Made by a program: the position numbers and the translations under genes. Below are positions 18,163-27,310 of a DNA stretch of 64,000 nucleotides, one piece after another (within the stretch, counting starts at the first letter, position 1; the number at the start of each line of letters is the position of its first letter). The notes beneath the pieces were generated by a model, which did not search any database, had not been told where the DNA came from, and saw only the letters and a program-made list of their open reading frames with translations. Source of the DNA: Emcibacteraceae bacterium (GTDB lineage Bacteria > Pseudomonadota > Alphaproteobacteria > Sphingomonadales > Emcibacteraceae); contig JAJFIR010000048.1 in NCBI GenBank assembly GCA_021774795.1, positions 101,073 to 165,072 of the forward strand. The letters run 5' to 3'.

Positions 18163-20849
18163 ATCTCAACTTTTAAAATATTATCATTAGTTTTAGTTGC
18201 CGCCAACCCCGTTAACGTTTTAATGACTTGATCACCATCGCTTATCTCCACCCGGTGTTTTCCTTCTTTTAAAGTGAATGGCTGAAAGTCGGATTGTTGC
18301 CTTCTGATCGTATAGACGGTTTCGTTCGTTGTTTCGTCAATTACCTTAAAAACCGGGCGCATTAAGCCGTTAATTTTTAACAATGGCAGGAAAAATTTAC
18401 TCTTTGGCGCAAAGTTGTCAAGAATATCAACTTCAACAGGCCATCCGGCCATTTGCTTTGACTTGTCACGTGGGTCCGCTTGAAATGGCCAACATTCAAA
18501 AGTTATTTTTTGAGCAGTTTTATCAAAACTGATCAATCCGATACCAGACATTTTATCCTGCATAAATTCGATAACATTTTCGCGCGGCTGCGGCGGTGAA
18601 CTACCAACGGCGTAAACGGTTAAATTATGGTCAAAGCTATCTTTAAAATCACCAGTATTGCGCGGTGCACCGGGCGCGCGGTTCTGACCTTCTTCTTTCG
18701 GTTCAAACCAACGCGGGTAACCGACGTTTACCGCCGGGCCCGAGAAGGCATATGGGCCGTCCCGATGATTGTCAGTGCCGTACTGAATGAGCGCAGGAAG
18801 GTGCTGATCACCCGCGATATGCACGGGAAAAGCTTTTTGCATAATTTTAACTGCTTTGTTCCGCTTATTTTGCGGCCATGCATTAGTATCCATATCGGCG
18901 CGCACTTCTAAGCGTTCCGGCCCGTGGACCGTCGCCATGGCGGTGAATATGGTTTGTGAAATTACAGCTTTTATATCGGCGTCTTTCCAGTCCGCCGTCC
19001 ATTTTTCGAGAAACTCTTCTTGTTTATCACCTAAAAGATGAAGAGAAGGATCATCAATAGAATTTAAATCGAAATCAGCATCATAAATATGATCCTTTCG
19101 ACCCGGATGATCTACGGGCATTACGGAGGCGGGGCCTGACTTATGTTGTCGGTCAGCGAGGACCGCAAAGCTGATGCGTCCAAATAAATAATCACCGTAA
19201 TAATTGGGGATACCGTCACCGGTTGGGGTCGGATCATAAGCATCAGGATGGTGTGATGTCTGTTGCTTATGAATAGCAAGTAGCCAAGGTAACATCATTT
19301 TATATCCAGCCGTGCTGCCGTCATAAAAATTTATTCTGTCAGCTTCATAATCAATATTGCCGGACATTTTTCCGCCTTCGCCCCAAAGATTGCCGTGATA
19401 AACGTCATGATCATCGGGCAGGCACAAAGACGGGATATCTTTGGTTAAATGTCGCCACGTCCATCCATGCATCATCCATTTGCGCATGCTATCCAAAAGC
19501 ACATCGTTGAGATCATTCTGTTTTATGCTTCCATCAGGGTTTAAATGTGTCGCGTTACCGTAGCCGCCTGAATTTTCATAATATTGGTCGCCAACAATTG
19601 CGATCAAATCGGGTTTAAGAATTTTTACATTCTGCGTTAAATGAAAGTTTGGAAATGCATCGTGATGATTGCAGGATACATCAGCAACCTTAATTGTTTC
19701 CTTTTCAATGGGGTCTTTTGGAATTGTCCCGGCATAATAATAGTCTTTCGCTAGGCCACCTTTATTCAGAAATGAATATAAAATGCGGTAATCGGTATCG
19801 ATAGTATCATCCCAATTTTCAATACGAAATGTGCCGCAATATGCATGATCATCAAACGTAGTTTCAGCGCGGTCCCGCCATTCGCGGTCGTTTTGTTTTG
19901 AGCGGGTTTGCAATTTTAAAACTTTGCTGTCATCAGCACCCACTGGTGGCATCTGAATGGTCATTTTCAGTATGGAACGGCTTACGGTAAACTGGTTAAA
20001 TAAAATGGGGCCAAAAGCGCGGTTTTCGTTTATTGCGATTTTGCTACCGGATATTGTCCAGTCGCTGAACCAGAATTTATCGAATAAATCAGGTCTTTCC
20101 GGCGATGCGGGCCAATTATGTTTATTCATGTCATCCGGATTTCCATGCAGTGAAGAAAAGTTAGTTGCGACGGCGACGTTGCCATGAATTTCACTCTCCG
20201 CTATTTGGTCATTTGTGACGACACCAATAATGTCACCGCTTTCAGCGTTGACGGCGCTTAAGATCAAATTATAGCTCACGTTAGAAGGCGTGCCTTCTAA
20301 AACCAATTGTATAGCATCAGAAGGAAGCGTCAAATTTTGTTTTTCTTGGCCGATGAAGATAAAACCTTCTTTTGAAAAGCCGGCATCGATACCTTCGCCG
20401 TAGATCAGGTTGTTGCGATATTCATGAAGTGGCCCTTGCAGCGCAATGCGAAAGCCCGCAGAGCCCTTACCTTCATTCAATGGGTTTTCGCTACAGCCGA
20501 TTTTAACAGATAATTTGAATGAGCCTTTTTTAGCACCAAGTGAGTGGGTGAGATGGTGCAAATCACGCAGAGGACCAACACTTTTACAAATTAACAGACC
20601 ATTTTTTATTGACCAGTCCTGCATGGGGTTTGCCCAATATTCGGCGCCAATCCAGCTGCGGTCACTCATTTTGTGCCATTGGCTCTTAAAGTAGATGTCT
20701 TCGGGTTCATTGTCGCAGGATATTAACGAAGAAGTGGCGCTTATCCCACCAAGTAGGGCAGTTGATTTAATGAATTTCCGGCGATTAATTTTTTTGATGG
20801 TCAGGTCCACATTCTTTCTCTCTAAATTTACTTTTGATATTCCTATCAT
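18132..20849 (-). CDS. Tat-exported PhoD-like metallophosphatase, extended form
   Basis: A 905-residue protein with a Tat signal (RRKFIKS followed by a hydrophobic stretch ending at a Cys, ISCDN, possibly a lipobox). A beta-rich region of about 200 residues, concanavalin-like by eye, precedes the PhoD-type catalytic domain. That domain shows a GDQYYEN segment, the metal-binding DDHDVYHGN, and a later AGDQHLPAL. PhoD enzymes are Fe/Ca phosphodiesterases or alkaline phosphatases in the periplasm, usually 450-550 residues, so this is an unusually long form. The start could instead be GTG at 20808-20810, which has an AGAGAGAAAG site. The first 31 bases of overlap with the broken lipoprotein gene are tail to tail. 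Confidence 0.82.
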   Translation of the reverse strand: MIGISKVNLERKNVDLTIKKINRRKFIKSTALLGGISATSSLISCDNEPEDIYFKSQWHKMSDRSWIGAEYWANPMQDWSIKNGLLICKSVGPLRDLHHLTHSLGAKKGSFKLSVKIGCSENPLNEGKGSAGFRIALQGPLHEYRNNLIYGEGIDAGFSKEGFIFIGQEKQNLTLPSDAIQLVLEGTPSNVSYNLILSAVNAESGDIIGVVTNDQIAESEIHGNVAVATNFSSLHGNPDDMNKHNWPASPERPDLFDKFWFSDWTISGSKIAINENRAFGPILFNQFTVSRSILKMTIQMPPVGADDSKVLKLQTRSKQNDREWRDRAETTFDDHAYCGTFRIENWDDTIDTDYRILYSFLNKGGLAKDYYYAGTIPKDPIEKETIKVADVSCNHHDAFPNFHLTQNVKILKPDLIAIVGDQYYENSGGYGNATHLNPDGSIKQNDLNDVLLDSMRKWMMHGWTWRHLTKDIPSLCLPDDHDVYHGNLWGEGGKMSGNIDYEADRINFYDGSTAGYKMMLPWLLAIHKQQTSHHPDAYDPTPTGDGIPNYYGDYLFGRISFAVLADRQHKSGPASVMPVDHPGRKDHIYDADFDLNSIDDPSLHLLGDKQEEFLEKWTADWKDADIKAVISQTIFTAMATVHGPERLEVRADMDTNAWPQNKRNKAVKIMQKAFPVHIAGDQHLPALIQYGTDNHRDGPYAFSGPAVNVGYPRWFEPKEEGQNRAPGAPRNTGDFKDSFDHNLTVYAVGSSPPQPRENVIEFMQDKMSGIGLISFDKTAQKITFECWPFQADPRDKSKQMAGWPVEVDILDNFAPKSKFFLPLLKINGLMRPVFKVIDETTNETVYTIRRQQSDFQPFTLKEGKHRVEISDGDQVIKTLTGLAATKTNDNILKVEIQGEANLSKS

Positions 20850-20892
20850 TAAGTTATTGTTGTCAAGATAAAGAAAAAAGAAGGTGATATTA

Positions 20893-21894
20893 GTGAAGAG
20901 TGATGATCAGTTAAAAGTGGGTCTTGCGCAAATTGCGCCTGTTTGGCTTAACCGCGACGCAACATTGGCTAAAGTTATTGACTATATCCATAAAGCAAAA
21001 AAAGAAGAGGCGGACCTTATTGCTTTTGGTGAAGCGTTGGTGCCGGGCTATCCCTTTTGGATTGAACCAACCGGTGGGGCAAGATTTAATGCGAAAGATC
21101 AGAAGGAAATTCACGCGCTCTATATGGATCAAGCGGTCCAGATAGAAGCGGGGCATCTGAACGGTGTGTGCGAAGCGGCAAAGGAATGCGGCGTTGCGCT
21201 TTATCTGGGTATTATTGAAAGAGCCAGGGACAGAGGCGGTCATAGCCTTTATTGTACGATGGCTTATATCAATAAATCAGGTGAAATATGTTCAACACAC
21301 CGTAAACTGATGCCGACATTTGAAGAACGTTTAACCTGGTCACCGGGGGACGGACACGGGTTGCGCGTTCATGAAGTTGGTGCGTTTACTATTGGTGGAT
21401 TAAATTGTTGGGAAAACTGGATGCCACTGCCGCGAGCCGCGTTATACGGGATGGGCGAAGACCTTCATGTGGCTATTTGGCCGGGTTCAGAGCATAATAC
21501 TTTTGATTTAACCAAACATATGGCAAAGGAAGGCAGATCATATGTGATATCTGTTTCCGGCTTAATGAGGCCTACTGATTTTCCAAAGTTAACACCGTAT
21601 CTTAAAGAAATAATAGAAGGATCTGGTAAAAAAGAATATTTTGCCAATGGCGGATCATGCTTGAGTGCCCCAAATGGAGAATGGATCATTGAACCACAAG
21701 TGGGCGAAGAAGGACTTTATACGGCGGTCATCGACCATGCCCGTGTGCGTGAAGAGCGACAAAATTTCGACCCCGCAGGCCACTATTCAAGACCGGACGT
21801 AACAAAGCTTATCGTTGACAGGCGCAGACAATCAACAGTGGACATAATTGATGAACAACCTTGCCAATCGGCTGGAAACCAAATACAAAATTGA
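20893..21894 (+). CDS. nitrilase / carbon-nitrogen hydrolase (aliphatic-nitrilase branch)
   Basis: A 333-residue enzyme with the catalytic triad of the CN-hydrolase family: Glu47 in GEALVPGYP, Lys138 in HRKLMPTFEE, and Cys172 in NCWENWMPLP. The CWE(N/H)xxPL context is that of true nitrilases (branch 1), which turn nitriles into carboxylic acids plus ammonia; a cyanide hydratase or amidase role is the alternative. I chose the GTG at 20893 because AAGGTGAT just upstream matches the 16S anti-Shine-Dalgarno; a GTG at 20884 in the same frame is possible. It starts the operon that continues with the M24 peptidase 39 bases later. Confidence 0.85.
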   Translation: MKSDDQLKVGLAQIAPVWLNRDATLAKVIDYIHKAKKEEADLIAFGEALVPGYPFWIEPTGGARFNAKDQKEIHALYMDQAVQIEAGHLNGVCEAAKECGVALYLGIIERARDRGGHSLYCTMAYINKSGEICSTHRKLMPTFEERLTWSPGDGHGLRVHEVGAFTIGGLNCWENWMPLPRAALYGMGEDLHVAIWPGSEHNTFDLTKHMAKEGRSYVISVSGLMRPTDFPKLTPYLKEIIEGSGKKEYFANGGSCLSAPNGEWIIEPQVGEEGLYTAVIDHARVREERQNFDPAGHYSRPDVTKLIVDRRRQSTVDIIDEQPCQSAGNQIQN

Positions 21895-21933
21895 GCTATA
21901 AAAATTAAAAATACCAAGAGGGAGAAAAAGACC

Positions 21934-23220
21934 GTGAATGATCGTAGAAATTTTTTAAAAATGTCGGCGTTGGGCGGTGCAGCAGGGCTTGTTACCGCTT
22001 GTGGTCAGGGATCAGAGAATGCCGACGCACAGACAGGAATGAGTGCGGGGCGCTTTGACCATCTTCAGGATATGATTGCGGGGATAGATCCTATTTCTGT
22101 TGAAGAGCATATATCTCGCATAGAAAAGGCGCAGACGTTTATGGCGCGAAAAGGTTTTGAAGCCATCTACATGGAGGCAACATCAAATCTTTGGTATTAT
22201 ACCGGTATGCGTTGGGGACAAAGCGAGCGGATGGCCGCAGCGATTATTCCGCGCGAAGGTGAGGTTAAATATATTTGTCCGATGTTTGAAGTTGAACGTC
22301 TTCGTGAACGGATAATAGTTGGTGATGATGTGCGTGGCTGGGAAGAACATGAAAGCCCCTATGAACTTGTGGTAGCGATGCTTAATGACATGGGGGTGAG
22401 GTCAGGTAAGCTCAGCATTGGTGAAATGACGAGGTTTTTCCTTGTGGACGGTATCCGTAAAGAAGCACCATATCTTGAACTGGTGAGTGCAGACCCCATC
22501 ACTGCGGAATGCCGGATCGTTAAATCGGCGAGAGAATTAGAGCTTATGCAGCATGCCAGCGATATTACCATTGCGGCTTATAAAGAAACCGTAAAACATA
22601 TTGAACCTGGTATGCGCGGGTCAGACATAAGCGCCCTGTCAAGACAGGCCCACGCGGCACTTGGCGTTAGTGGATCATTAGGAACGATGATTGGTGTTGT
22701 TTCATCATCACCACATGGTTCAATCGTCGAGCCGGTGCTTGAAGACGGGATGATTGTGTTGATGGATGGTGGCTGTAATGTCCATAATTATGCATCAGAT
22801 ATTAGCCGTACCTTCGTATTTGGACAGCATACGGGCGAGCAAGAAGAAGTCTGGAACTTGGAAAAAAAGGCACAAGCTGCTGGTTTTGCGGCGGCTCAAC
22901 TTGGTGCGCCGCAAGAGAATGTTGATATCGCGGCGCGTAAAGTGATCACAGATGCAGGTTATGGCCCCGGTTATAAAACACCGGGGCTCCCCCACCGGAC
23001 CGGCCATGGTATTGGACTTGACATGCATGAATGGGGGAACGCAGTGCTTGGCAATAAACGACCACTGGAGCCGGGTATGTGCTTTAGCATTGAACCGACA
23101 GTAGCAATACCCGGAAAGTTCGGCGTTAGGCTTGAGGATTGTTGTTATATGACGGAAAGTGGACCAAACTGGTTTAGTAATCCCAGTGTAGCCATTGACG
23201 ATCCGTTTGGTGATAATTAA
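21934..23220 (+). CDS. Tat-exported M24 family peptidase (Xaa-Pro aminopeptidase-like / creatinase-like)
   Basis: A 428-residue protein starting at GTG 21934 behind a GAGGGAG site. The N-terminus is a Tat-type signal (DRRNFLK, hydrophobic stretch, TACG lipobox). The C-terminal pita-bread domain retains all five metal ligands: D278 and D289 (MDGG and SDISRTF), H358 (HRTGHGIG), E387 (SIEP) and E401. Metal-dependent Xaa-Pro dipeptidases, creatinases and related hydrolases share this set. Export suggests periplasmic peptide or amide cleavage. It lies between nitrilase and metallophosphoesterase genes in one operon. Confidence 0.88.
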   Translation: MNDRRNFLKMSALGGAAGLVTACGQGSENADAQTGMSAGRFDHLQDMIAGIDPISVEEHISRIEKAQTFMARKGFEAIYMEATSNLWYYTGMRWGQSERMAAAIIPREGEVKYICPMFEVERLRERIIVGDDVRGWEEHESPYELVVAMLNDMGVRSGKLSIGEMTRFFLVDGIRKEAPYLELVSADPITAECRIVKSARELELMQHASDITIAAYKETVKHIEPGMRGSDISALSRQAHAALGVSGSLGTMIGVVSSSPHGSIVEPVLEDGMIVLMDGGCNVHNYASDISRTFVFGQHTGEQEEVWNLEKKAQAAGFAAAQLGAPQENVDIAARKVITDAGYGPGYKTPGLPHRTGHGIGLDMHEWGNAVLGNKRPLEPGMCFSIEPTVAIPGKFGVRLEDCCYMTESGPNWFSNPSVAIDDPFGDN

Positions 23221-23238
23221 CAAGGGAGTTTTTCGGGA

Positions 23239-24561
23239 ATGAATAATAAAATTAAAATATTTATAATAATGTTATTGTTTATTTCTGGCTGTTCACAAGA
23301 GCCTGAAATTGATCATCAATTTACGGTCGCGGTCATTCCCGATACACAAAATATAGTCGATTATACCCATCAATTGGATAAAGGTTTTCCAGTTGATGGT
23401 GCTGCTATGTTTTTGGAGCATATGCAATATATCGCCGATAATACCAAAGGACGCGGCGGAGAAATCGAATTCGTAACTTCTGTTGGTGACGTATGGCAAC
23501 ATACTGATAATGTCATTGATCCAGCCCATTATCAACGAGGACTTAGGCCTCTTTACCCTGAACCCTCAGATATTTCACAGCATTTGGCAGGCATTAAAAA
23601 CTTTGAACAACCCTTGTCCAAGAGGGGATATGAAATATTGTCTGAAACGGATGTTGTTTTTTCTGTTGTTCCCGGTAATCACGATTATACGACAACATGG
23701 TTTGATAGTGAATTTCCCAGAAACGAAAGCCGAATGGCTGAACTTATGGATATAAATGGCCGCTTGGTGGGGGCTGATCCGATGATTACGGGCATGCGTC
23801 ATTACGGCGGATACGAAAATTTCAACAGTGTTTTTGGCAAAGACAGTGATTTTTTCGATGATAAAAGTTGGTATATCAGTAGTTTTAACGGCGGTGCTAA
23901 TAGCGCGCAGATATTTGTAGCCGGCGGCTATAAATTTCTCCATTTTGGATTTGAAATGCAAGCGGGACAGGATGTATTAGAGTGGGCGCAGAGGGTAATA
24001 AATGCAAATCCGGGTCTGCCAACCATAATGTCCACCCATGACTATATTCAACCAAGTGGCTTACGCTCCGCACGAGCATGGATTGATTTAACAAGGGTTG
24101 ATCCTACAGCTCATAAAGGTGCGGAGGAAATCTGGAGCGAGTTTTTGAGTAAAAATGATCAAGTTTTTATGGTATTATGTGGCCATAATCAAGGGCAAGC
24201 TTACCGGATTGATCAAAATGAATTTGGCAATAACGTATATCAATTGCTAAGCGATTATCAGGGAAGGGGACAGTCCGCTAATCCGGCACCGGATATGCCT
24301 CAGCTCGGTATAAGTGATGGGTGGCTCAGGTTGATGGAATTTGATATGGGACTTGATGTTCCTGTGATAAATGTTAGAACATATTCAACATACTATGATA
24401 AATATTCCAATGAAATGCCGGAATATGTAAGTTGGTATAGAGATTTGGAACAGCCCGATATGACCGATCAACAATTTTTAGATGCGGATCATTTTACAAT
24501 AGAGCTTAACGATTTTAAGAAACGGTTCGGTGAACCACAAATGGAGGAGAAGACAAAATGA
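23239..24561 (+). CDS. lipoprotein metallophosphoesterase
   Basis: A 440-residue calcineurin-like phosphoesterase. The N-terminal lipobox FISGC (C18) puts it in the envelope. Metal-binding motifs in order: VIPDTQN, GDVWQH, GNHDY, a later STHDY, and CGHNQGQ. These match the D-x-Q/H, GD, GNHD, H and GH pattern. The substrate is unknown; phosphodiesters or nucleotides are typical. It follows the M24 gene by 18 bases and overlaps the MAPEG gene by four bases (ATGA), so these four genes form one transcription unit. Confidence 0.85.
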   Translation: MNNKIKIFIIMLLFISGCSQEPEIDHQFTVAVIPDTQNIVDYTHQLDKGFPVDGAAMFLEHMQYIADNTKGRGGEIEFVTSVGDVWQHTDNVIDPAHYQRGLRPLYPEPSDISQHLAGIKNFEQPLSKRGYEILSETDVVFSVVPGNHDYTTTWFDSEFPRNESRMAELMDINGRLVGADPMITGMRHYGGYENFNSVFGKDSDFFDDKSWYISSFNGGANSAQIFVAGGYKFLHFGFEMQAGQDVLEWAQRVINANPGLPTIMSTHDYIQPSGLRSARAWIDLTRVDPTAHKGAEEIWSEFLSKNDQVFMVLCGHNQGQAYRIDQNEFGNNVYQLLSDYQGRGQSANPAPDMPQLGISDGWLRLMEFDMGLDVPVINVRTYSTYYDKYSNEMPEYVSWYRDLEQPDMTDQQFLDADHFTIELNDFKKRFGEPQMEEKTK

Positions 24562-24965
24562 TGACATTTCCAGCAATTACGGCACTTTGTGCCGGGATAT
24601 TAGGCGTACTGGCCGTCGTACTTGCCGGGCACGTGGGTGCGTACCGCGGTAAAGCCAAAGTCAGTATTGGTGACGGTGGCAATGATGAGCTTATATGCAG
24701 AATAAGAAAACAAGGTAACTTTACGGAATATGTTCCGCTTGCACTTATTCTTTTAGGACTACTTGAAATGAGCGGTAGTGCCGGATCAATGGCCATTAGT
24801 ATTATGGGTGGTCTTTTGGTTGTTAGCCGTGCGCTTCATCCATTGGGAATGAAGCTAGACGGTTCGCAGTCCATGTGCCGGATGTTTGGTATGATCGGTA
24901 CGTTGCCGGTAATGCTCGTATGCAGTGTCTGGTTAATTTACGGTTATTTTAACGCCGTAATGTAA
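24558..24965 (+). CDS. MAPEG-family membrane protein
   Basis: A 135-residue inner-membrane protein with four hydrophobic helices and the MAPEG signature (RIRKQGNFTEYVPL, residues about 48-61), which carries the conserved Arg/Asn/Glu glutathione-site pattern. Members are glutathione-dependent transferases or peroxidases, though many bacterial ones are untested. The ATG overlaps the preceding stop (ATGA). Last gene of the operon that begins at 20893; a hairpin just downstream may terminate it. Confidence 0.85.
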   Translation: MMTFPAITALCAGILGVLAVVLAGHVGAYRGKAKVSIGDGGNDELICRIRKQGNFTEYVPLALILLGLLEMSGSAGSMAISIMGGLLVVSRALHPLGMKLDGSQSMCRMFGMIGTLPVMLVCSVWLIYGYFNAVM

Positions 24966-24985
24966 TTGATATTGCCGCATTGATA

Positions 24986-26482
24986 TTAAGGGGTGGAAGC
25001 AAAATTCCACCCTTCAATCTCGGACACGGTGCGGTCGTCAAATACGGCTTGAACCTGTTTAATGATATCAGGATGGGCATCCGCGATGTTGGATGTTTCT
25101 GTTGGATCGCTTTGCAAATCATATAATTTAATTGGGGCGTCAGGATTGCTTTTACCGCCGAGGCGCACGGCTTTCCATTTGCCCAGACGCGCTGCCTGTG
25201 CGCCGTCCCACCTGGCATCATGATATTCCCAGTAAAGGGCATCATGTTGTTGCTGTGTTCCGTTGCCCGTTAATGTAGGCAAAAACGATACCCCGTCAAT
25301 ATCGTCCGGTATATCGGACCCGGTAAGAGATGCGAGTGTCGGCATCACATCCCAAATCGCAGAAATATGATCTGATTTGGTGCCTTTATCAATTTCGCCC
25401 GGCCATTTAGCGATCATAGGTACGCGTATGCCACCTTCATATACATCGCCTTTTAGTCCGCGCAGGCCGTCGGTGCTATTGAATAATTCGACATCAACAC
25501 CGCTAACATATGTTGGACCGTTATCACTGGTAAACATGATTAGGGTGTCATTAGTCAGGTTCAGATTTTCAAGTTGTGACAGTATTTGCCCGATATGATT
25601 ATCCATCAAGCTAATCATTGCAGCATATGCAGATTTAGGACGCATGTGCGGTAAATACATATTATCGCCTAAATAAGGATCTTCTTCAAACATGCCGTCA
25701 TATTGTTTTAGATATTCATCGGGAACTTGCAGGGATACATGTGGGATTGTGTATGCAAGGTAAAGAAAGAATGGATTATCCTTATTTTCATCAATAAAGA
25801 CTTTCGCTTCATTGGTCATGCGGTCGATTGAATAATCTGTACCTTTATATTTATCATAGTCGGCAGGATTTGTCGGATCGCCTTCAAAAGCCTGATGCGG
25901 GTGAAAATATTCGTTATCAAGGGGGGCGAGCTCATCATTTCTCCATAAATGGGTTGGATAAAAATTGTGAGCCTGTTTTTGATCAAGATAACCATAAAAA
26001 AGATCAAAACCATGTTTGTTGGGAGCACCTTCGCTTCCGGCTGCACCAAGACCCCATTTGCCAATGGCCGCTGTTTTATAACCTGCGTCCTGCAACATTT
26101 TTCCAAGCGTGAATGTGCCTGCCTTTAACGGTAGCTGACCACGTTCTTCTTCATCCAGATAACCACCGAGTTCATAATTGTCACGAACCTGCGTGTGGCC
26201 GGTATGTTTGCCCGTAAGCAATGTGGATCGTGACGGAGCGCATACAGGACTTCCGGAGTAGTGATTTGTAAAAATCATGCCATCATTTGCCATTTGATCA
26301 AGTGTCGGGGTTTTTATCAGTTTTTGCCCAAAAGCACCAATTTCGCCGTAGCCCAAGTCGTCCGCAAATATATATATCACGTTTGGTTTTTTGCCAGGTT
26401 CAATCGGGTTTTCCGCACATGAGATAAGAAAAATAACCGGTGAAATAATAAGAAAAAGTGTTTTAAAAGCATTTTTAATCAT
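24986..26482 (-). CDS. lipoprotein arylsulfatase-type sulfatase
   Basis: A 498-residue S1-family sulfatase. The lipobox LISC (C22) predicts an envelope lipoprotein. The N-terminal DD pair (DDLGYG, 41-46) and the formylglycine signature CAPSR (C81) are intact; the Cys would be modified to formylglycine by an anaerobic/aerobic sulfatase-maturating enzyme that is not in this window. Later motifs are GKHTGHTQ, KWGLG, TSDNGPT and MIAKWPG. It is a type I sulfatase acting on sulfated organic substrates, perhaps sulfated sugars. It is divergent from the GMC-dehydrogenase operon; the shared upstream region holds a LacI-type operator. Confidence 0.92.
   Translation of the reverse strand: MIKNAFKTLFLIISPVIFLISCAENPIEPGKKPNVIYIFADDLGYGEIGAFGQKLIKTPTLDQMANDGMIFTNHYSGSPVCAPSRSTLLTGKHTGHTQVRDNYELGGYLDEEERGQLPLKAGTFTLGKMLQDAGYKTAAIGKWGLGAAGSEGAPNKHGFDLFYGYLDQKQAHNFYPTHLWRNDELAPLDNEYFHPHQAFEGDPTNPADYDKYKGTDYSIDRMTNEAKVFIDENKDNPFFLYLAYTIPHVSLQVPDEYLKQYDGMFEEDPYLGDNMYLPHMRPKSAYAAMISLMDNHIGQILSQLENLNLTNDTLIMFTSDNGPTYVSGVDVELFNSTDGLRGLKGDVYEGGIRVPMIAKWPGEIDKGTKSDHISAIWDVMPTLASLTGSDIPDDIDGVSFLPTLTGNGTQQQHDALYWEYHDARWDGAQAARLGKWKAVRLGGKSNPDAPIKLYDLQSDPTETSNIADAHPDIIKQVQAVFDDRTVSEIEGWNFASTP
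24989..25014. terminator. hairpin between convergent MAPEG and sulfatase genes
   Basis: GGGTGGAA (24991-24998) pairs with TTCCACCC (25005-25012) over a six-base loop, with a wobble pair outside. The stem overlaps the last codons of the sulfatase gene. A flanking T-rich sequence is weak, so intrinsic termination is plausible rather than certain. Confidence 0.45.
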
Positions 26483-26573
26483 TGAATTATCCCTTTAATT
26501 TTAAGAAAGCTATCATGAAGTTTTCAGTTTAACAACATTAGGTTCCTGTTATTTATTGACGCTATTATTTATT

Positions 26574-26587
26574 TGTAACCGATTACA
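26574..26587. promoter_or_regulatory. LacI/GalR-type operator candidate
   Basis: TGTAACCGATTACA is a 14-bp inverted repeat with six of seven pairs matched and the central CG typical of LacI/GalR-family operators. It sits between the divergent sulfatase (start 26482) and the GMC-dehydrogenase operon (start 26635). No LacI-family gene is in the window. Confidence 0.5.
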
Positions 26588-26634
26588 CGTTTGTGATACC
26601 ATCCGGTAACAAAAGCGGGAGCGGGAGGAACATA

Positions 26635-27300
26635 ATGAGCGCGGATCATTCAGATGACGTTAAAAACAACATCAATTTGAACAGGCGAGAGATTCTCGAA
26701 AAAATGGCGGTCGTTATGGGTGGTGGTGTATCGTTAACAATTTTAAGTGCTTGTGACGGTGGTGTATCGGTTCCTACTTCCGAAGAAGCGAAGACAATGC
26801 CACTTAAGGCGTTAAACCAGGCCCAGCTAAATTTGGTGGGTGATATAGCCGATACGATTATTCCAGAAACCGATACACTTGGTGCCAAAGGGGTAAACGC
26901 CCATTATTTAATTGATGAACTCGCCGCCAATTGGATGAAGGCAGAAGAAAGAGCGGCTTTCCTGGCAAATTTAACCGCTCTTGATGATCGCATAAAAGTT
27001 GAAAGAGGAAAAATATTCTCTGAGTTGTCTCTGGCTGAACGCGGTCAGGTGCTCGATCAATTGGGCGAAGAAATGCTGGCGATGAATAGTGCTAATGACA
27101 CGCTTGGTGATATTACCAATTCCGACGACGGTAAAGCACCAAAACATATTTACCACGAGTTACGCGAGCTTACATTATTTGGGTATTATACTTCCGAGGT
27201 GGGGGCTTCAGAAGAGCTTCTTTATGACCCGATCCCAGGTGACTTTAAGGGGTGTGTGGCGTTATCCGACATTGGCAGAGCATGGTCCATAACGGGTTAG
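26635..27300 (+). CDS. gluconate 2-dehydrogenase subunit 3-like protein (Tat-exported)
   Basis: A 221-residue protein from the ATG at 26635, which follows a GGGAGGAA site; a Met 14 codons upstream lacks one. It has a Tat-like signal (NRREILEK, hydrophobic stretch, SACDGG lipobox), then a segment with DIADTIIPETDTLGAKGVNAH, the hallmark of the gluconate 2-dehydrogenase subunit 3 family. Such subunits partner a GMC-type flavoprotein and act as Tat hitchhiker carriers into the periplasm. The GMC gene follows ten bases later. Confidence 0.85.
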   Translation: MSADHSDDVKNNINLNRREILEKMAVVMGGGVSLTILSACDGGVSVPTSEEAKTMPLKALNQAQLNLVGDIADTIIPETDTLGAKGVNAHYLIDELAANWMKAEERAAFLANLTALDDRIKVERGKIFSELSLAERGQVLDQLGEEMLAMNSANDTLGDITNSDDGKAPKHIYHELRELTLFGYYTSEVGASEELLYDPIPGDFKGCVALSDIGRAWSITG

Positions 27301-27310
27301 GAATTGATAA

